Part shown: piece by piece, positions 45,043 through 56,944 of the stretch | How the letters are laid out: the number at the start of each line of letters is the position of its first letter | Position numbering within the stretch: the stretch's first letter is position 1 | Origin: Bidens hawaiensis | Taxonomy: Eukaryota > Streptophyta > Magnoliopsida > Asterales > Asteraceae | DNA length: 64,000 bases | Direction of reading: 5' to 3' | Assembly (NCBI GenBank): GCA_021521415.1 | Contig: JAIQDT010004213.1 | Location: forward strand, 96,001-160,000 | The notes under the pieces: model-generated | Told to the model about the DNA's origin: nothing | Databases searched by the model: none | What the model saw: the letters and a program-made list of their open reading frames with translations, nothing else | Position numbers and translations under genes: made by a program

Positions 45043-46620
45043 TTAAGCCCCCAACAAATACAAAAACATGTTCTTAATGAAAGCTTTAGTAAAAAGATCA
45101 GCTTTTTGTTCGTCGGTGTGAATTTTGTCTACGGTAATCAACTTCTTCTCGTAGCAATCACGGATGAAGTGATACCGTATATCAATATGTTTAGTATTAG
45201 AGTGACTTACCAGGTTTTTAGTTATAGATATAGCAGCAGTATTATCTACAAAAATAGGAGTAGTAAGAAATTTCAAACCATAGTCGCGCATCTGTTGTTG
45301 TATCCATAAAACCTGAGAACAACAGCTAGAAGCAGCTGCATACTTGGCTTCACAGGTAGATAGTGACATAGTCGTCTGGTTCTTACACTACCATGTCACC
45401 AGTTGCTACCAAAGAATTGATAGCCGGCGGTGGTAGATTTGGCGTTCAGCTTGCATCTTCCGTAGTCAGAATCAGAATACGCTCTCAGCTCAAATACATC
45501 GTCACGAGGATGCCAAAGATCGGCCTATGGACACCCCTTAAGATACCGTAGTATCCGCTTTACCAACGTTAGGTGAGAGACCCTTAGACTGGATTGATAT
45601 CGTGTGCACAAACACGTCGGATACATGATGTATGGTCTTGAAGCAGTGAGGTACATGAGAGAGCCAATCATAGAACGGTAGAGTGTTTCGTCAAACTTCT
45701 CCCCGGTGGGATCAGAACCAATTCCATGATTTAGCGGGATAGGAGTGCTGATCGACGATGAGTCAGCCGTATTGAACTTTTCAAGGATATCCTTGACATA
45801 CTTCGTCTGATGAATAAAGATACCATCAGAAAGTTGTTCAACTTGCAAACCCAAGAAAACTTCAATTCTCCCATAGCGCTCATTTCAAACTTCGACTTCA
45901 TAACTTCCTCAAATTCTTTTCACAGATCATTGTTTGTCAACCCAAAAATGATATCGTCCACATAGACCTGGACTATCAGCAAATGAACATCGACTTCCTT
46001 AGTGAAGAGTGTACAATCAACGGATCCACAAACAAAGCTATTGTCTAACAGGTGTTGAAACAATGTTTCATACCAAGCTCTCGGGGCTTGATGTAATCCG
46101 TATAGAGCTTTGTCGAGTAGATACACCTTATCTTTGTGAATTGGATTGAAAAACCCCAGTGGTTGTCCTACAAAGACTTCTTCACCCAATTTTCCGTTTA
46201 GGAAAGCATAAATAACATCTAACTGGTAGACCTTGAATCCTTTCCAAGATCAAAGGCTAATAAAATTCTGATAGCTTCAAGTCTAGCAACTGGAGCAGAG
46301 ACTTCTTGTAACTGATTCCTTCCCTTTGATTGAAACCAAGAACCACTAATCGAGCTTTGTTTCTAACAATTATACCATTTTCATCCCTTTTTTACTTGAA
46401 AACCCACTTGGTATTAATGCATTGTTTGTTATCAGGTATATCAACAAGTTTCCATACCCCAAGCTTTTCAAATTGCAACAATTCTTCTTGCATTGCATTA
46501 ACCCAACTCTCTTCAGTCAAAGCTTGTTTATATGTCTTCGGTTCAATTTGTGAAATGAGACATTTGAATGAGAACTAGTTTTGAAGTGGAGCAACTTGAG
46601 TATAACAACAACTGAGACTT
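45043..46620 (-). pseudogene. Reverse transcriptase and RNase H of the 14-kb copia element
   Basis: The RVT_2 domain begins at about 46550 in broken frames (the KQCINTKWVFK region with a stop after it). It is open from 46189: PLGFFNPIHKDKVYLLDKAL, YGLHQAPRAWYETL and VQVYVDDIIFG (catalytic YVDD). It continues in another frame at 45854-45525 (LQVEQLSDGIFIHQTKYV, SMIGSLMYLTASRP) and 45369-45043, RNase H (STCEAKYAAASSCCSQVLW, FVDNTAAI, TKHIDIRYHFIRD, DEQKADLFTKA). At least three frame breaks. The YVDD is intact, but the enzyme cannot be translated as one piece. Confidence 0.92.
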
Positions 46621-46628
46621 TGATCAAT

Positions 46629-48206
46629 TTAGCTTCTAGTGTGTACTCCAGAATTCAGATCCCCGATAATATTCTCTTCTGGGTGATATGACAGAGTACG
46701 AGGAACGACTTCATCCGAAACCACCACATCATGTTGTAGATTTGTAACATTATCATCATTAACCACTTCATCAGAAAGCACAAGATTATAAGTAGGAGAT
46801 GTTTGTACCAAGGACAGGATCACATCATTATGATCTTCACCATCATCGTCAAAGGAGGGTGTAGCCGGAGTATCATCAATATGGTCATCAACATCAGATG
46901 TCGGATCCTCATTAAAGATTGGAACATCTTGTGTAGTAATTTCTTCCCCTTCACCCAAAGGTTGTTGAAATAACAGTGTGGCCATTTCACCAGTGATTTC
47001 CTCTTCAGGAAATGATAAACAACTCCACAATCTGTCATAGTCAAACATCCATGAATCGCTCTTTCTTTAAATAGGAGTAGAATATCTTTGACTGTCAACA
47101 TGTTGTACTTGCACAATCCGATTGATGCTAGGTAAAAATACATGACGCAAAGGACTAGCATAACCCACAAAGAAACCTTCCACAGACTTAGCACCAAATT
47201 TTCCATCAGGATCAAGGACAGTACACTGTGATCCAAACGGCTCAAGCCACTTCAAATTCGGCTTCCGTCGATTAAGTAGCTCGAAACAGGTTTTGTCAAA
47301 CTTCTTTACTGTTAGAAAACGGTTAAGAGTGTAACACGCTGATGCAACAGCTTCTGACCAAAAACTAACAGGTAATTTCGAATCAGCCAAAATTGCCCTA
47401 GCCGTTTCAATCACTGTCCTATTCTTTCGTTCAGCAACTCCATTATGTTGTGGTGTATAAGGAGCACTGAATTCATGAAGAATACCATGCTCGTTACAGT
47501 ATTGAAGCATTTTGTTATTCCAGAACTCGGTACCATTGTCGCTTCTGATTCTTCGGATTGGCAGATTATATAACATCTCGAGCTTCTTGAATAAGATCAT
47601 CAAGTTGTCGAAGGTATCATCTTTTGATTCAAGAAACATAACCCACGAGAAGCGTGAGTAATCATCAGTTACCACCAAACAATAAAGTTCCCCGGTGATA
47701 CTTTTGACATTCACGGGACCAAACAAATCAATGTGTACCCTCTCGAAAGATAAGTTGATTGAATTGAGAGATTTCTTTAGGTGCGACTTCTTCTTTTGTT
47801 TACCTTTCTTAAAACTCAAGCAATCAGTACTCAAATGAAAACCCCTGACGTTTACCCCTTCAACCTGTTGGTTGTGAACAAGATAGTTCATCTTGCGAAC
47901 ATTGATGTGACCCATTCGACGATGCCATAACACCGACTCCTTTTCAAACGCCTTGGTGACAAAGCACTGTACAGTAACTTGAGTTGACGATGCAACACTC
48001 ATGTTAAGCACATAAAGATCATTCTCCTTTGGTGCCTTCATCAATATCCATTCTTCTTGAATCTTATACCCAGGCTTCAGAATCATATAATCTTGACTTG
48101 TAAAGTGTGTTGAAAAGCCTTTGTCACAAATTTGGAAGATACTTAGCAAATTATTCTCAAGCTCCGTGATGTAATTCACATTCTCAAACATTACTTTCCC
48201 ATTCAA
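46629..48206 (-). pseudogene. Integrase of the 14-kb copia element
   Basis: A 379-codon open frame (48206-47067) reads the GAG-pre-integrase (WHRRMGHINVRKMNYL), whose second C-x-x-C Cys is Phe (DCLSFKKGK), then the rve core: first Asp in RVHIDLFGPV, second in RSDNGTEF, Glu in HNGVAERKNRT, so D,D,E is complete. Next come VSFWSEAVASACYTLNR and the C-terminal domain to GFFVGYAS. A frame change near 47060 leads into the acidic linker to RT (47048-46629: VDDHIDDTPATPS). The catalytic core is the best preserved part of this element. Confidence 0.92.
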
Positions 48207-48219
48207 TAAAGTACCCTCA

Positions 48220-48360
48220 CCAACAATTTGTCATCCTTGATTTTCTGCAAACCCCACATATCCTCCTCGAATATATTTAAAATTCTTTAGCAAATGAAGA
48301 GTTCCTGTCATGTGTAGAGGCTCCACTATCCATAATCCAATGTGAGTCATTGGGTCTTAA
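48220..48360 (-). pseudogene. Aspartic protease of the 14-kb copia element
   Basis: The active site is visible as HWIMDSGAST; the D-S-G codons are at 48330-48322. A two-base loss just after it shifts the frame (the expected HMTGTLHLL follows in the next frame), and a TGA follows AENQG near 48240. The domain continues into the integrase frame (NGKVMFENVNY). Confidence 0.8.
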
Positions 48361-48490
48361 AAGCTCCTACAAAAGTAAGAAATGAGTGAAACAAGGAAAC
48401 CCAAGCCTTCTTAGTCATGGGTTGTTTCAACTTCTCATAGAAACAATCATCACAACTATCATCATCATAATCAGTTAAAGATTCAACCGA

Positions 48491-50470
48491 TCAGCATGAT
48501 TTAAACGAATTAGAAGACTCGGATTTTAAAGGTTTAACTCCTTTATCTTTCTCAATTTTACAAGACTCCACTTTGTTCTCAGTGGTTGAATTAACATGTT
48601 TATCTTTAATTTTACCCTTGACCACCCAGTTCTGTTCCACTGAACTTGTATTCTTGTAAAAACCATCATTTTCCTTATCTTTTGAAGAATCACCTACTTC
48701 AAAAATCTTTTTGACCAGTTCCTTATCCACACCCCTCTTTAAAATCTTGATGGGTGGAGGTGTAGATCTTACCAAAGGAACTTTCACATGTGGTTTTTTG
48801 CTCACCACATGTTTCCTTTCTTGAGAGAATCTTTTAGGACATGAATAAAATAAATGTCACTTTTCATTACAACAGAAACATTTCCTTTATCAACAAACTT
48901 GTTAACAAGATGAACATGATTCTCGTATCTCTCTCTTTCTACTTTGAGTCTATAAAACTCATCATTTGATTACCTTATAAAGATGACCTCTTTCTCTTCT
49001 TCAAAGGCCTCATCTTTAACGAAAGCAATATTTTGAAAACCCACATTTGGTTTTACGGACACTTTGTCTCCCTTTTTGAACCCAATACCTTTTCTTTTGT
49101 AATAAAAACTGGCTTTAGAAAATTTAGAGTTCTGATTATCACTTGTTTCAGATTTTATCATTTTGATTACCAGATTTATCACTTGTTTCAGATTTTATCT
49201 CAGAAAAAACAAATTTAGCAACTTTCTTACCCACTTCGCTCTCACATTCAGAGTTGTTGAAAGATTTAACAGGGTGCTCATCACATGAAACAGATGATGA
49301 AACATCATGATATGATGAACTACTCACCACATTCATCATCTTAAGAAACCCTTCAGGTTCTTTTGGAACATAAGAGCTCCATATCGGTGGCGGAACAACA
49401 TGATATTTTGAATCATCCTTTTTGTCCTCAACAGAATGCTTAGGAACAATGTGATCAAGGACATATGATGAGGCAGAGAGCTTTTAAGTTTAGTGTCTAA
49501 CTCTTTTAGTTTCAATTTTAATCAATTGAAGTTCCTTTTTTAGTTATGTTTTCTCATCAACATGCATAGTAATAGAAATATGTTTATCTTTAACTGTGTG
49601 AGTTAGCATAGAAATTGTTTTCTCATCTTGTAGGATTTTCACCCACTAGCTTTTCTCATATTTTTGAAGTTTATCAAGAGCTTCTTTAACTCTTTTATAA
49701 TCTTGAAACACGTTATTGTAATCTGTTTTAAGTGAGTTAATCATAAAATCTTTTTCATCACATAATTCATAAAAATGTTCAACATCAATTGAGAATTTTA
49801 CCTGTCCAGCCATGAATGCATGATTAACAGACTCTACTTCAACATCTTCGATATCAATTGTCGCTGGTACAATTTTATCACACATTTCTTCAACCTTTGT
49901 AGCTTCATGAACTTCATCAGTTGCTACACTCACATTTTCTTCATCATCAATTCCAAAGTCAATATTTCCATGTGGTACTTCCTCACCATTGAACCATCCT
50001 GCAAAACTTTCAAACACATCAGGAGGTAAAAATGATTTAAAGAATTCATTTGAAATAGTTACAAAACTCTTGGTAGATTATGTCCCCAAATGATCAATTG
50101 AAATCTCCTTAGTATTGTTCTCTTGTTGATTAACGGCATCAGACTTTTTAGCATTAGTTTGATCAGCAACAATATCTTCAGTTTCCATATTTTTCTCACA
50201 TACCTGTTCTCCAGCTTCCTCATCAATCACCTCAGCAACATTTTCTTGATGAGCAATAGAATTCCAGTTGAAACCCTCATCCATTTGTGCATGACACGCA
50301 TTTGATGACGATGTTTCATTCTTCTTTGATGTTTCAGAAGGTGCAGAAGAACTCTGATGATAAATGGATTGCCGGTTATAATCCCTACCAAAAGGATTAG
50401 GACTAGCATCTCCAACTTCTATACTAGTGCATTCCCTCTTGAAGTGAACCTTTTCTTTGATCGAAAACAT
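48491..50470 (-). pseudogene. Gag C-terminal region with zinc knuckle, 14-kb copia element
   Basis: Open pieces in order: 50470-50078 (Gln/Asn/Ser-rich), 50017-49646 (acidic, with FSIDVEHFYELCDEKDFM and a coiled-coil-like LKTDYNNVFQDYKRV), 49339-49148, 49182-48970, then a CCHC knuckle at about 48885-48845 reading C-F-C-C-N-E-K-stop-H-L-F-Y-S-C. The four ligands are present but the residue before His, normally Gly, is a TGA. A Lys-rich tail (48808-48491) leads to the protease. The spacer between capsid and knuckle is about 1.6 kb, longer than in most copia elements. Confidence 0.75.
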
Positions 50471-50513
50471 CGGACTTTTGAATTGTCAAATCCGAGTTTT
50501 GAAGTTGTTCCAT

Positions 50514-51768
50514 CTAGCAGTTCTTACCAATAATCTCTCTGAACCTTTGTGCCCTTCTCACAAGATTTGCCACACACCAACGAATATCTAGCATCTCCAT
50601 TTTCTTAGGATCAATATGATCATAATCTTCTCTAGTCTTGTTATAGTTTCCAATAACCCCAGCTATCAAACACTCATATGACTCAAGGACGGATCCTAAG
50701 AAAGGCATATGATATTGAACGTTTTTTACTATTAGTCCATTGTTGTTCTTTATATTAATAGCAATGTTGCATTGAACAACATCATATGGTGGACTAGCGG
50801 GCTTTGGAGATTGATCAGGAGCAGGATTAGTTGAATTGGTTCCAGTATAAGAGCTTGTATAGTGTGGTAGGTTAGATGGTTGACTTGTTTGAGAACTACC
50901 ACCAAAACTACTATTTGTGACAAAAGCAATTTGAATCTTTGGGCTAGGAGCTATCACCGATTGTGGTGAATTAAAGTATAACCCAATGTCTTGAGTAACC
51001 GAAGTGTTCTTCATTTGCTGTTTCTTGCGTAACTCAAGTTCATGTGCTTCCAAATTTTCAATGAATCGAGCTAGAGTCAATATTGCATAGTTAATCAGGT
51101 TGATTGTTGAATCCTAATGAAAGTATTCCAATCATCAGATAAAGAATCTCAAGCTTCTCAATGTATTCATACTCTTCCTTATCAATTCCCAATCTCTTCA
51201 TCTCATTCACAAGATGACAATATCTCTCAATCAATTGGGGCATCGATTCACCTTTGAAAATGGTAAATATGTCAAAATCTTTCTTTAACAGACCCATCTT
51301 AGATTTTCTCATGTCAAGATTTCCTCTGTCTTTATTCAGCAACGCTTCCCAGATTGAGTGGCATGATCCATTATATTGTAACAATGGAAAAATCTCAGAC
51401 TTGATCGATTGTTGAAACAAATTCATCATCTTCTTCTTACGAAGAAATCTTGCTTTGTCAGCCTCAGGTATTTGAGATAGTCATTGTCTAGTAACATTCT
51501 AATTTCGTGGAATGATATATTCCACCTCAACAGCTTCCCACGCATCATAATTCACAGCTTGAACATAAGTCTCGAACTTATCAGCCCAACTTGGATAATC
51601 TTCCATACTTAAAAGCTTTGGGGGCTTAGTAGATGTTCTCATTGCATTCTCAAAATTGATATTCTGAAATATTGGTGACAGGTGTATCACAAAAGCATTC
51701 AAATCTTCCATCGTTGCACGAAAATCAAGAAAACAGCTTACACGAGTGTATATGTTATAAACAGGCAT
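50514..51768 (-). pseudogene. Gag N-terminal (UBN2-type) region, 14-kb copia element
   Basis: The ATG at 51768 begins MEDLNAFVIHLSPIF and reads KPPKLLSMEDYPSWADKFETY, the usual copia gag opening. After a stop, 51429-51091 carries SCHSIWEALLNKDRGN and LKKDFDIFTIFKGESMPQLIERY, the UBN2 capsid. A frame change leads to 51080-50514 (LARFIENLEAHELELRKKQQM, a conserved end of the capsid), then a Ser/Pro-rich region and a conserved LDIRWCVANLVRRAQRF motif. The ATG was chosen because the motif cluster and PBS lie directly upstream. Confidence 0.85.
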
Positions 51769-52220
51769 ATAAGAACTTGGCGTATAAGTTCAACTTATAC
51801 GAGCGTGTAACTTCCAAACTTATACGGACAATCTCAACGTGTAACCTTTCATGCGTATAACCAACACTTATACGGACAAATCTCAACATATAACCTCTTA
51901 TACGTACAACCAACTTATACGGGCAAGCTTATATGGAGAATTTCACTTATGCGCTGTATACACCACTTATATGTTGCATCTTTTGTTCAAACATTGTGAT
52001 CTGAATCTAGAATTACAACATGAATGTGATGAATTCACTCGTGCATAAGTGATTAACATGTAAAAACGAACATAATCACCAAATTAATTTGTAATTGATC
52101 CATAAACGAGTGAAAAATTGAAGAAATAGTGATCGGCTTAAACTTTGACATTCATATCTTCAAATATTCAACTTTTAAACAAGTGAATGTGTTCAATTCA
52201 GTAGCAAATACGAGCCAAAA
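51769..52220 (-). repeat. Leader of the copia element with ACTTATACG motifs
   Basis: Between PBS and gag start. About seven ACTTATACG/CGTATAAGT half-sites at 51775-51965. Confidence 0.8.
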
Positions 52221-52232
52221 GCTCTGATACCA
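52221..52232 (-). promoter_or_regulatory. Primer binding site, initiator tRNA-Met
   Basis: The minus strand reads TGGTATCAGAGC, an exact match to the plant copia primer site, two bases from the 5' LTR. Confidence 0.95.
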
Positions 52233-52234
52233 CT

Positions 52235-52647
52235 TGAAAGTCCATGCTCTGGATCATATACATCATATACGTGTTAAAACGATATGATACGAATCGATTA
52301 AAATGTATTTACTATACTAAATGATATTGCGGAAATATATCATAAAGGAATACAAACACAATCACTCATAAACATCATGTATTGATATAACAATGTATGT
52401 ACACTTTGTAATCAAATTGTCAATATCTTTCCAAATTATAACATGTTAAGACTATTTATACACCAGCCTATGAGCCGTATAAGTCTTGTCAGCGTATAAG
52501 ACTTATACGCTCCGTATAAGTCTTATACATCCCTAAGACTTATATGCCTCTTAACAATTTTCTAATAATGACATTTTTAGCCCTTTACAACACAAATATA
52601 ACATAATAAGCCCATAAGACCTACCATTAGACACTAATGCTCTAACA
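52235..52647 (-). repeat. 5' LTR of the 14-kb copia element
   Basis: 413 bp, same length as the 3' LTR. A TATA box TATAAATA is on the minus strand at 52460-52453, downstream (in element sense) of the five half-sites. Confidence 0.95.
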
Positions 52648-52775
52648 AAAACTTTTTGTGTACTTGCGAATATATAAAAAAAATAATTATATTATCACTA
52701 TTAATAGTGTTACGAGCTTAAGAGTGATCTGTACGTTACACCCGAGCGTATTCCGCTTAAAGTCGGGGTGTTACA
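52648..52775 (+). mobile_element. Older LTR remnant, right of the copia element
   Basis: Ends GTCGGGGTGTTACA at 52775. The last ~40 bases resemble the reverse complement of the start of 33202-35537 ('cgagcgtattccgcttaaag' against 'tccggctaaagtggaataag'). See 37761-38639. Confidence 0.5.
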
Positions 52776-53932
52776 TTTATTTCTACGGCGACTTTCCAGG
52801 AGCAGGTACGTTCACGTCGCTTTTGACTGGAGCTGGTTTCAGAATCTCAACTAACTTGTTGGTTGGTTGAATGGTTGATTTGGGATTAAAGATTGGGGGT
52901 AATGGTGTTGTGTGGTGGCGATAATGGTGGTGGTGGTTTGTGAATGGGTGGAGGTGATGATGAACGATGATGATGATGAAAGAATTAAAGGGTGGGGATG
53001 GGTTGGGTTATTATTATTATTATATTATTATTAGCTGCGAAAAGATGACTTTACCCTGAATCTAAAAGGTTAACCAAATATTTGACTAGACGGAAAACCC
53101 AATTGTTAAAAAAGACTACCACAATGGTCATTCTTGCGAAAATTCCACCACGGGTTTGATTCTTGTGTCTTCGGTGTCATCATATGAACCAAAACTGCAA
53201 TCAAGTCTTTCTTATATTCCATAATGGCTATTTACGCAAGTACTCATTATTTAAGCAAGAATTATTAATTTAGTTTGATGTATAGTGATCTTATTTGCAT
53301 CAATCTTCCATGATATGACCATGAATCTCAATATCTCTCTATACTAATAAAATAAAATAACTATGGATACTTGTCATCTTTTGATTAATTCTCACAATTT
53401 TTTTCCCTTAAAAACTAAGATCTTAATAATGTAATAGATCAATAATAATTCACTTTACTTTTACATTTTAGTTATATTATATCTATACATTTTTATATAA
53501 TTAAATATTAACATATTATTTACTATATTTTTTAAAATACTTAGTGAAATTCAAAAATCAACAACAAACCATGTTTGTCAAAGATTGGAAAGAATATAAT
53601 TGCAAATGTTATCATTACTATGTATATTGTAGAAGATTGTAAAGAAAAACAAAAACTTGAATATTCTTTCATTTTATAAAGTAATTTTTTTAATCATTAA
53701 ATTATAAATATATGCTTAAAATTCAATCCATTTTTTTAAAATCAATCCATGTATCTATTGTTGTTGTCATAGTCGTCGTATAAATTTATAAATTATAAAT
53801 ATATGGATTAAATCTTTCCATTTATTTTGTCGGTTAATTTAGTAAACTATATATATGTTAAAATGTAATGATTTTATCAAATTTAATTTCTTAGATTTTT
53901 TATCAAGGATTGTTTCGTGTTTTTTGTGGAAC
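52776..53932. other. Intergenic, no gene seen
   Basis: A GGT/GATGAT-rich stretch (52900-53030) and AT-rich sequence. 'tctctatactaataaaat' at 53334 looks like a Helitron 5' end, but no matching 3' end was found. Confidence 0.45.
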
Positions 53933-53950
53933 TTAAATTTGATTGTCAAA

Positions 53951-54076
53951 TCAATCAATCAATCAATCATACCGAGTGGGGTCCCACAAATAGCAAAGCT
54001 ATAAGTAGGGTCTGGGGAGGGTGGGATGTAGGCACACCGTACCTCTATCCGACGGGATAGAGAGGTGGCTTCCAGG
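53951..54076 (-). mobile_element. 5'-truncated SINE
   Basis: A 126-bp insertion flanked by perfect 18-bp duplications (TTAAATTTGATTGTCAAA at 53933-53950 and 54077-54094), the size and form left by LINE-machinery retrotransposition. On the minus strand the body ends CCCCACTCGGTATG followed by (ATTG)n at 53951-53969, a SINE tail. The GC-rich core ('gggtctggggagggt', 'gggatagagaggtgg' on plus) is a widely shared plant SINE 3' domain; from memory it resembles the 'Angio-domain' of angiosperm SINEs. The tRNA-derived head is missing. Confidence 0.85.
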
Positions 54077-54094
54077 TTAAATTTGATTGTCAAA

Positions 54095-54815
54095 AGTTGG
54101 TAAATAGATTGTTTGATACAAGTTAACTACATTCAAGTCAAAATTTGTTACAGGTCAAAAATGGGAAATCTGAATATTTTTAAAGTTTGAGAATGCAAAT
54201 AGGGCTATCGTCAAATTTGTTAAGAGTTCAAAGTGTTGACTTGAAAATGTCAAACGGATGAAAGTTTGAATTTTAAACATTATTTAGGTTTCAAATTTAT
54301 TTTTAGGGGCATTTTTCGAAATAATCTAAGGATTCAAGATTTGACAAATTGACTATTTTTCCCTCGACTAATTTAAGAAATGATTGCGAACACTTCGACA
54401 TGCCACCCCAGGCCTATCTATGCTTATAACTTTTATCAAATTGGAAATATTTGTGTCAGCATTAACTTTTCCTTCAATTGTGATCAGAACGTTATATGTG
54501 AAGCATGTCATGTAAAACTATGCTCAAATGATGCAAAATATTCACAAAATTGAATAGATTAACATGTTAATTTGTTATGTTGTCATTATGACAAAGTCGA
54601 GAAGACCACTGAAACTTATCAAAATCTTTTTCACGATGTAACTTAGAAAAATATAGTTTTTGAAGAACATCAATCGTTAGAAATTAATGTTATGTATTCC
54701 TTTGATGGGTGGTAAATTGATAAATATTTTGTGATAAAAATAAAAATAATTTATGTATACATAGTATATATACAAGCATATATGTAATATATTTTTCATA
54801 TACGTTATGTAATTA
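54095..54815. other. Intergenic, no gene seen
   Basis: AT-rich; repeated 'caaaatttgt' and 'gtcaa' words but no structure I can name. Confidence 0.5.
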
Positions 54816-55070
54816 CTCCCTCCGTCTCATTATAAGTGTCATAATTTGACTTTTTAAGTCTTTCTTTTGTAACTTTGACCGTAAATATTTTTGTCCGTGT
54901 CATATAATACTTGATTAAAATTATATCAATGTAAAATATATTTAAAACCCAATCCATTCTTATATTTTATATCAAGTATTATATAACACAAATAAAAATA
55001 TTGTAGGTCAAAGTTAAACAAGAAAGACTTGAAAAATCAAAATATGACACTTATAATGGGACGAATGAAG
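54816..55070. mobile_element. Stowaway MITE (Tc1/mariner type)
   Basis: 255 bp. The left end CTCCCTCCGTCTCATTATAA and the reverse complement of the right end (CTTCATTCGTCCCATTATAA) are the Stowaway terminal repeats. The whole element folds on itself, with 'gactttttaagtctttct' pairing with its inverse at about 55022-55040. TA flanks both sides (54814-54815 and 55071-55072), the mariner target duplication. Non-coding; moved by a transposase in trans. Confidence 0.95.
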
Positions 55071-55464
55071 TATTTGTTTACTTGTAATTTTTATATTTGA
55101 ATCATCTCACGTGTGACAGATACTTTAAAGTTAGTATTTTATATAGATGCATTATATCGACGGCATATAATGATCTTATTCACATGATTAGCAATCGCCA
55201 CATACATATATCACTTTCAGGAAGATAAACATAAAAATGGTCTAATTAATATACTATGTAAAGATTAGCTTGTAGGTTTGTCGCAAGCTAACTATTTTCC
55301 ATAATGGCTACTTATGTTAGCGACAGTCACCGTTAAAGCTAGCATACTTGTTTTTGTTTTGACATACAATGATCTTAATGACATCAAACTTAATAACTTA
55401 TAGATACACTATATTGACATCGACATATAATGATCTTATCCACATTATATCACATTCATGAAGA
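55071..55464. other. Intergenic, no gene seen
   Basis: AT-rich. Two diverged copies of a phrase ('tatatcgacggcatataatgatcttat' near 55146 and 'tatattgacatcgacatataatgatc' near 55410) suggest a local duplication. Confidence 0.5.
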
Positions 55465-55473
55465 TAAATATTA

Positions 55474-56586
55474 GGAAAATTTTTTTAAATAATCCCAACT
55501 ATACCCTATTGGCAAATAACAATCTCAACTTAACACTTGCCGGTGACGGTCCAACTAAAGGTGTATTTGCTTCCAACAATTCGCGACTACCGGGATGCTA
55601 ACTCCGTTAGTCTTATGCTTATGTGACACGCATAACTATCAAAAATTAATTATATGACTGCTTACGTGGCATGTGTATCATTTTAAATTATTATAAATAT
55701 ATTATATAATATATTAAAAACATATTTAATCACAACTTCATCTCCTCTACACCATCTCCAACACCCAACAACCACCATCTCCATCTTCAGCCCATGACCA
55801 ACACAATCTCCATCTCCAACCCATCACCACCATTGCTTAATTTTCCGGGCCATCAGCTGATTCAGGTGTGATCGCCTATCTGACTCTTCCGACCACCACT
55901 GTCATCACCGTGTAGACCAGACATGGGGCGGAACCCTATGATCTCTCTATCTCTCAAGATCTCAATCAATCACCGTATTTATGCATTTGTGTCACCGGAA
56001 CATTGAGTTGCAGGTTTCCGTCATCGATCTGAGATCTATATTAGGTTTCGTAAATCCGGAGAGCTTCGATTACTTGCAGTATTTACATGAATTGCGAACG
56101 TATAGGCTTCAATTTTCTGAAACGCTTTATCTTTTCAGATGAATCGGTAGCAGACTCGTTTTTGGTTTAAGAAACTACACCCGATGTAAGGTTAATCCAA
56201 TTTTTAGGCTTACTTTAATGATTAAACTCTATTAATTTTTAAGCAAAAAATGTGCTTTATAGTGAAGGTGGTGATTGTGGCTATCCGGATAGCCGAAGAT
56301 GAAGTTGTGGTGGCGGAAGGGGGTGACGGTAGGCTAGGTTGGATTAAATAATTTTTAATGTATTATATAATATAAAAAGACAAATGCCACGTAATCTACC
56401 GCATATGTAAATGTTTGACAACTATGCGTGCCACGTAAACAAAAGACTAACGGAGTTAACATTTCGTTAGTCACAGACTGTTAGAAATAAATACATCTTT
56501 AGTTGGAACCGCCATCAACCAAATGTTAAGTTAGAACTGTTATTTGTCAATAAATCATAGTTTGAATTATTTAAAACCAATTTTCT
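55474..56586. mobile_element. Non-autonomous MULE with long inverted repeats
   Basis: 1113 bp between 9-bp direct duplications TAAATATTA (55465-55473 and 56587-56595), the Mutator signature. Inverted repeats of about 220 bp (55474-55700 with 56360-56586) share stretches such as 'ctaactccgttagtct' and 'caactaaaggtgtattt'. The middle (55740-56340) is GC-richer with CATCTCC/CACCACC words and looks unlike the ends, so it may be captured genomic sequence. No transposase. Confidence 0.88.
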
Positions 56587-56595
56587 TAAATATTA

Positions 56596-56944
56596 AGGTT
56601 CTTACACAGTTGGTAGAATCACATATGTGTTTCTATAAATCCATTAAGTCATGGATTAAGTCAAGTCAAATGTGTAAGAAGTTAAATTTCTAGCCTTGAG
56701 ACAAATGCGTAAAGCTATGTGAGAGTTTGTGATTAATATTCTTTTATAATAAAAAGTATTATAATTAACTTATTTACTTCAACAACAAATTCACAAACTT
56801 TTCACTTTTGTCTTTACACATATGTCCGATAGTAAAACAATATCTGACTTTTTAAATATATTTCCTTATTCATCCATATAGTATTTGACATGCATGAATA
56901 AAAGGTAAAATAGAATCAACCACTAAGATAGAATAAAAAAAATA
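56596..56944. other. Intergenic, no gene seen
   Basis: AT-rich sequence right of the MULE. Confidence 0.5.

Larger units (their letters stand above)
38640..52647 (-). mobile_element. 14-kb Ty1/copia retrotransposon with extra 3' coding region
   Basis: Both LTRs are 413 bp, TGAAAG...CTAACA on the plus strand, with about 23 base differences by hand count (roughly 5.6%). Flanks are CAAAC (38635-38639) and AAAAC (52648-52652), one mismatch. In element order: 5' LTR, PBS, leader with palindromic motifs, gag (51768 on), protease, integrase, RT, RNase H (to 45043), about 2.45 kb without genes, an extra coding block (42588-39088), polypurine tract and 3' LTR. Integrase-before-RT order and the YVDD motif make it Ty1/copia; the large size and post-pol coding resemble SIRE/Maximus elements. 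All genes are broken. Confidence 0.93.

Noticed and set aside
53334..53360. Helitron-like 5' end
   Set aside because: Start sequence fits, but no hairpin plus CTRR end was found downstream.
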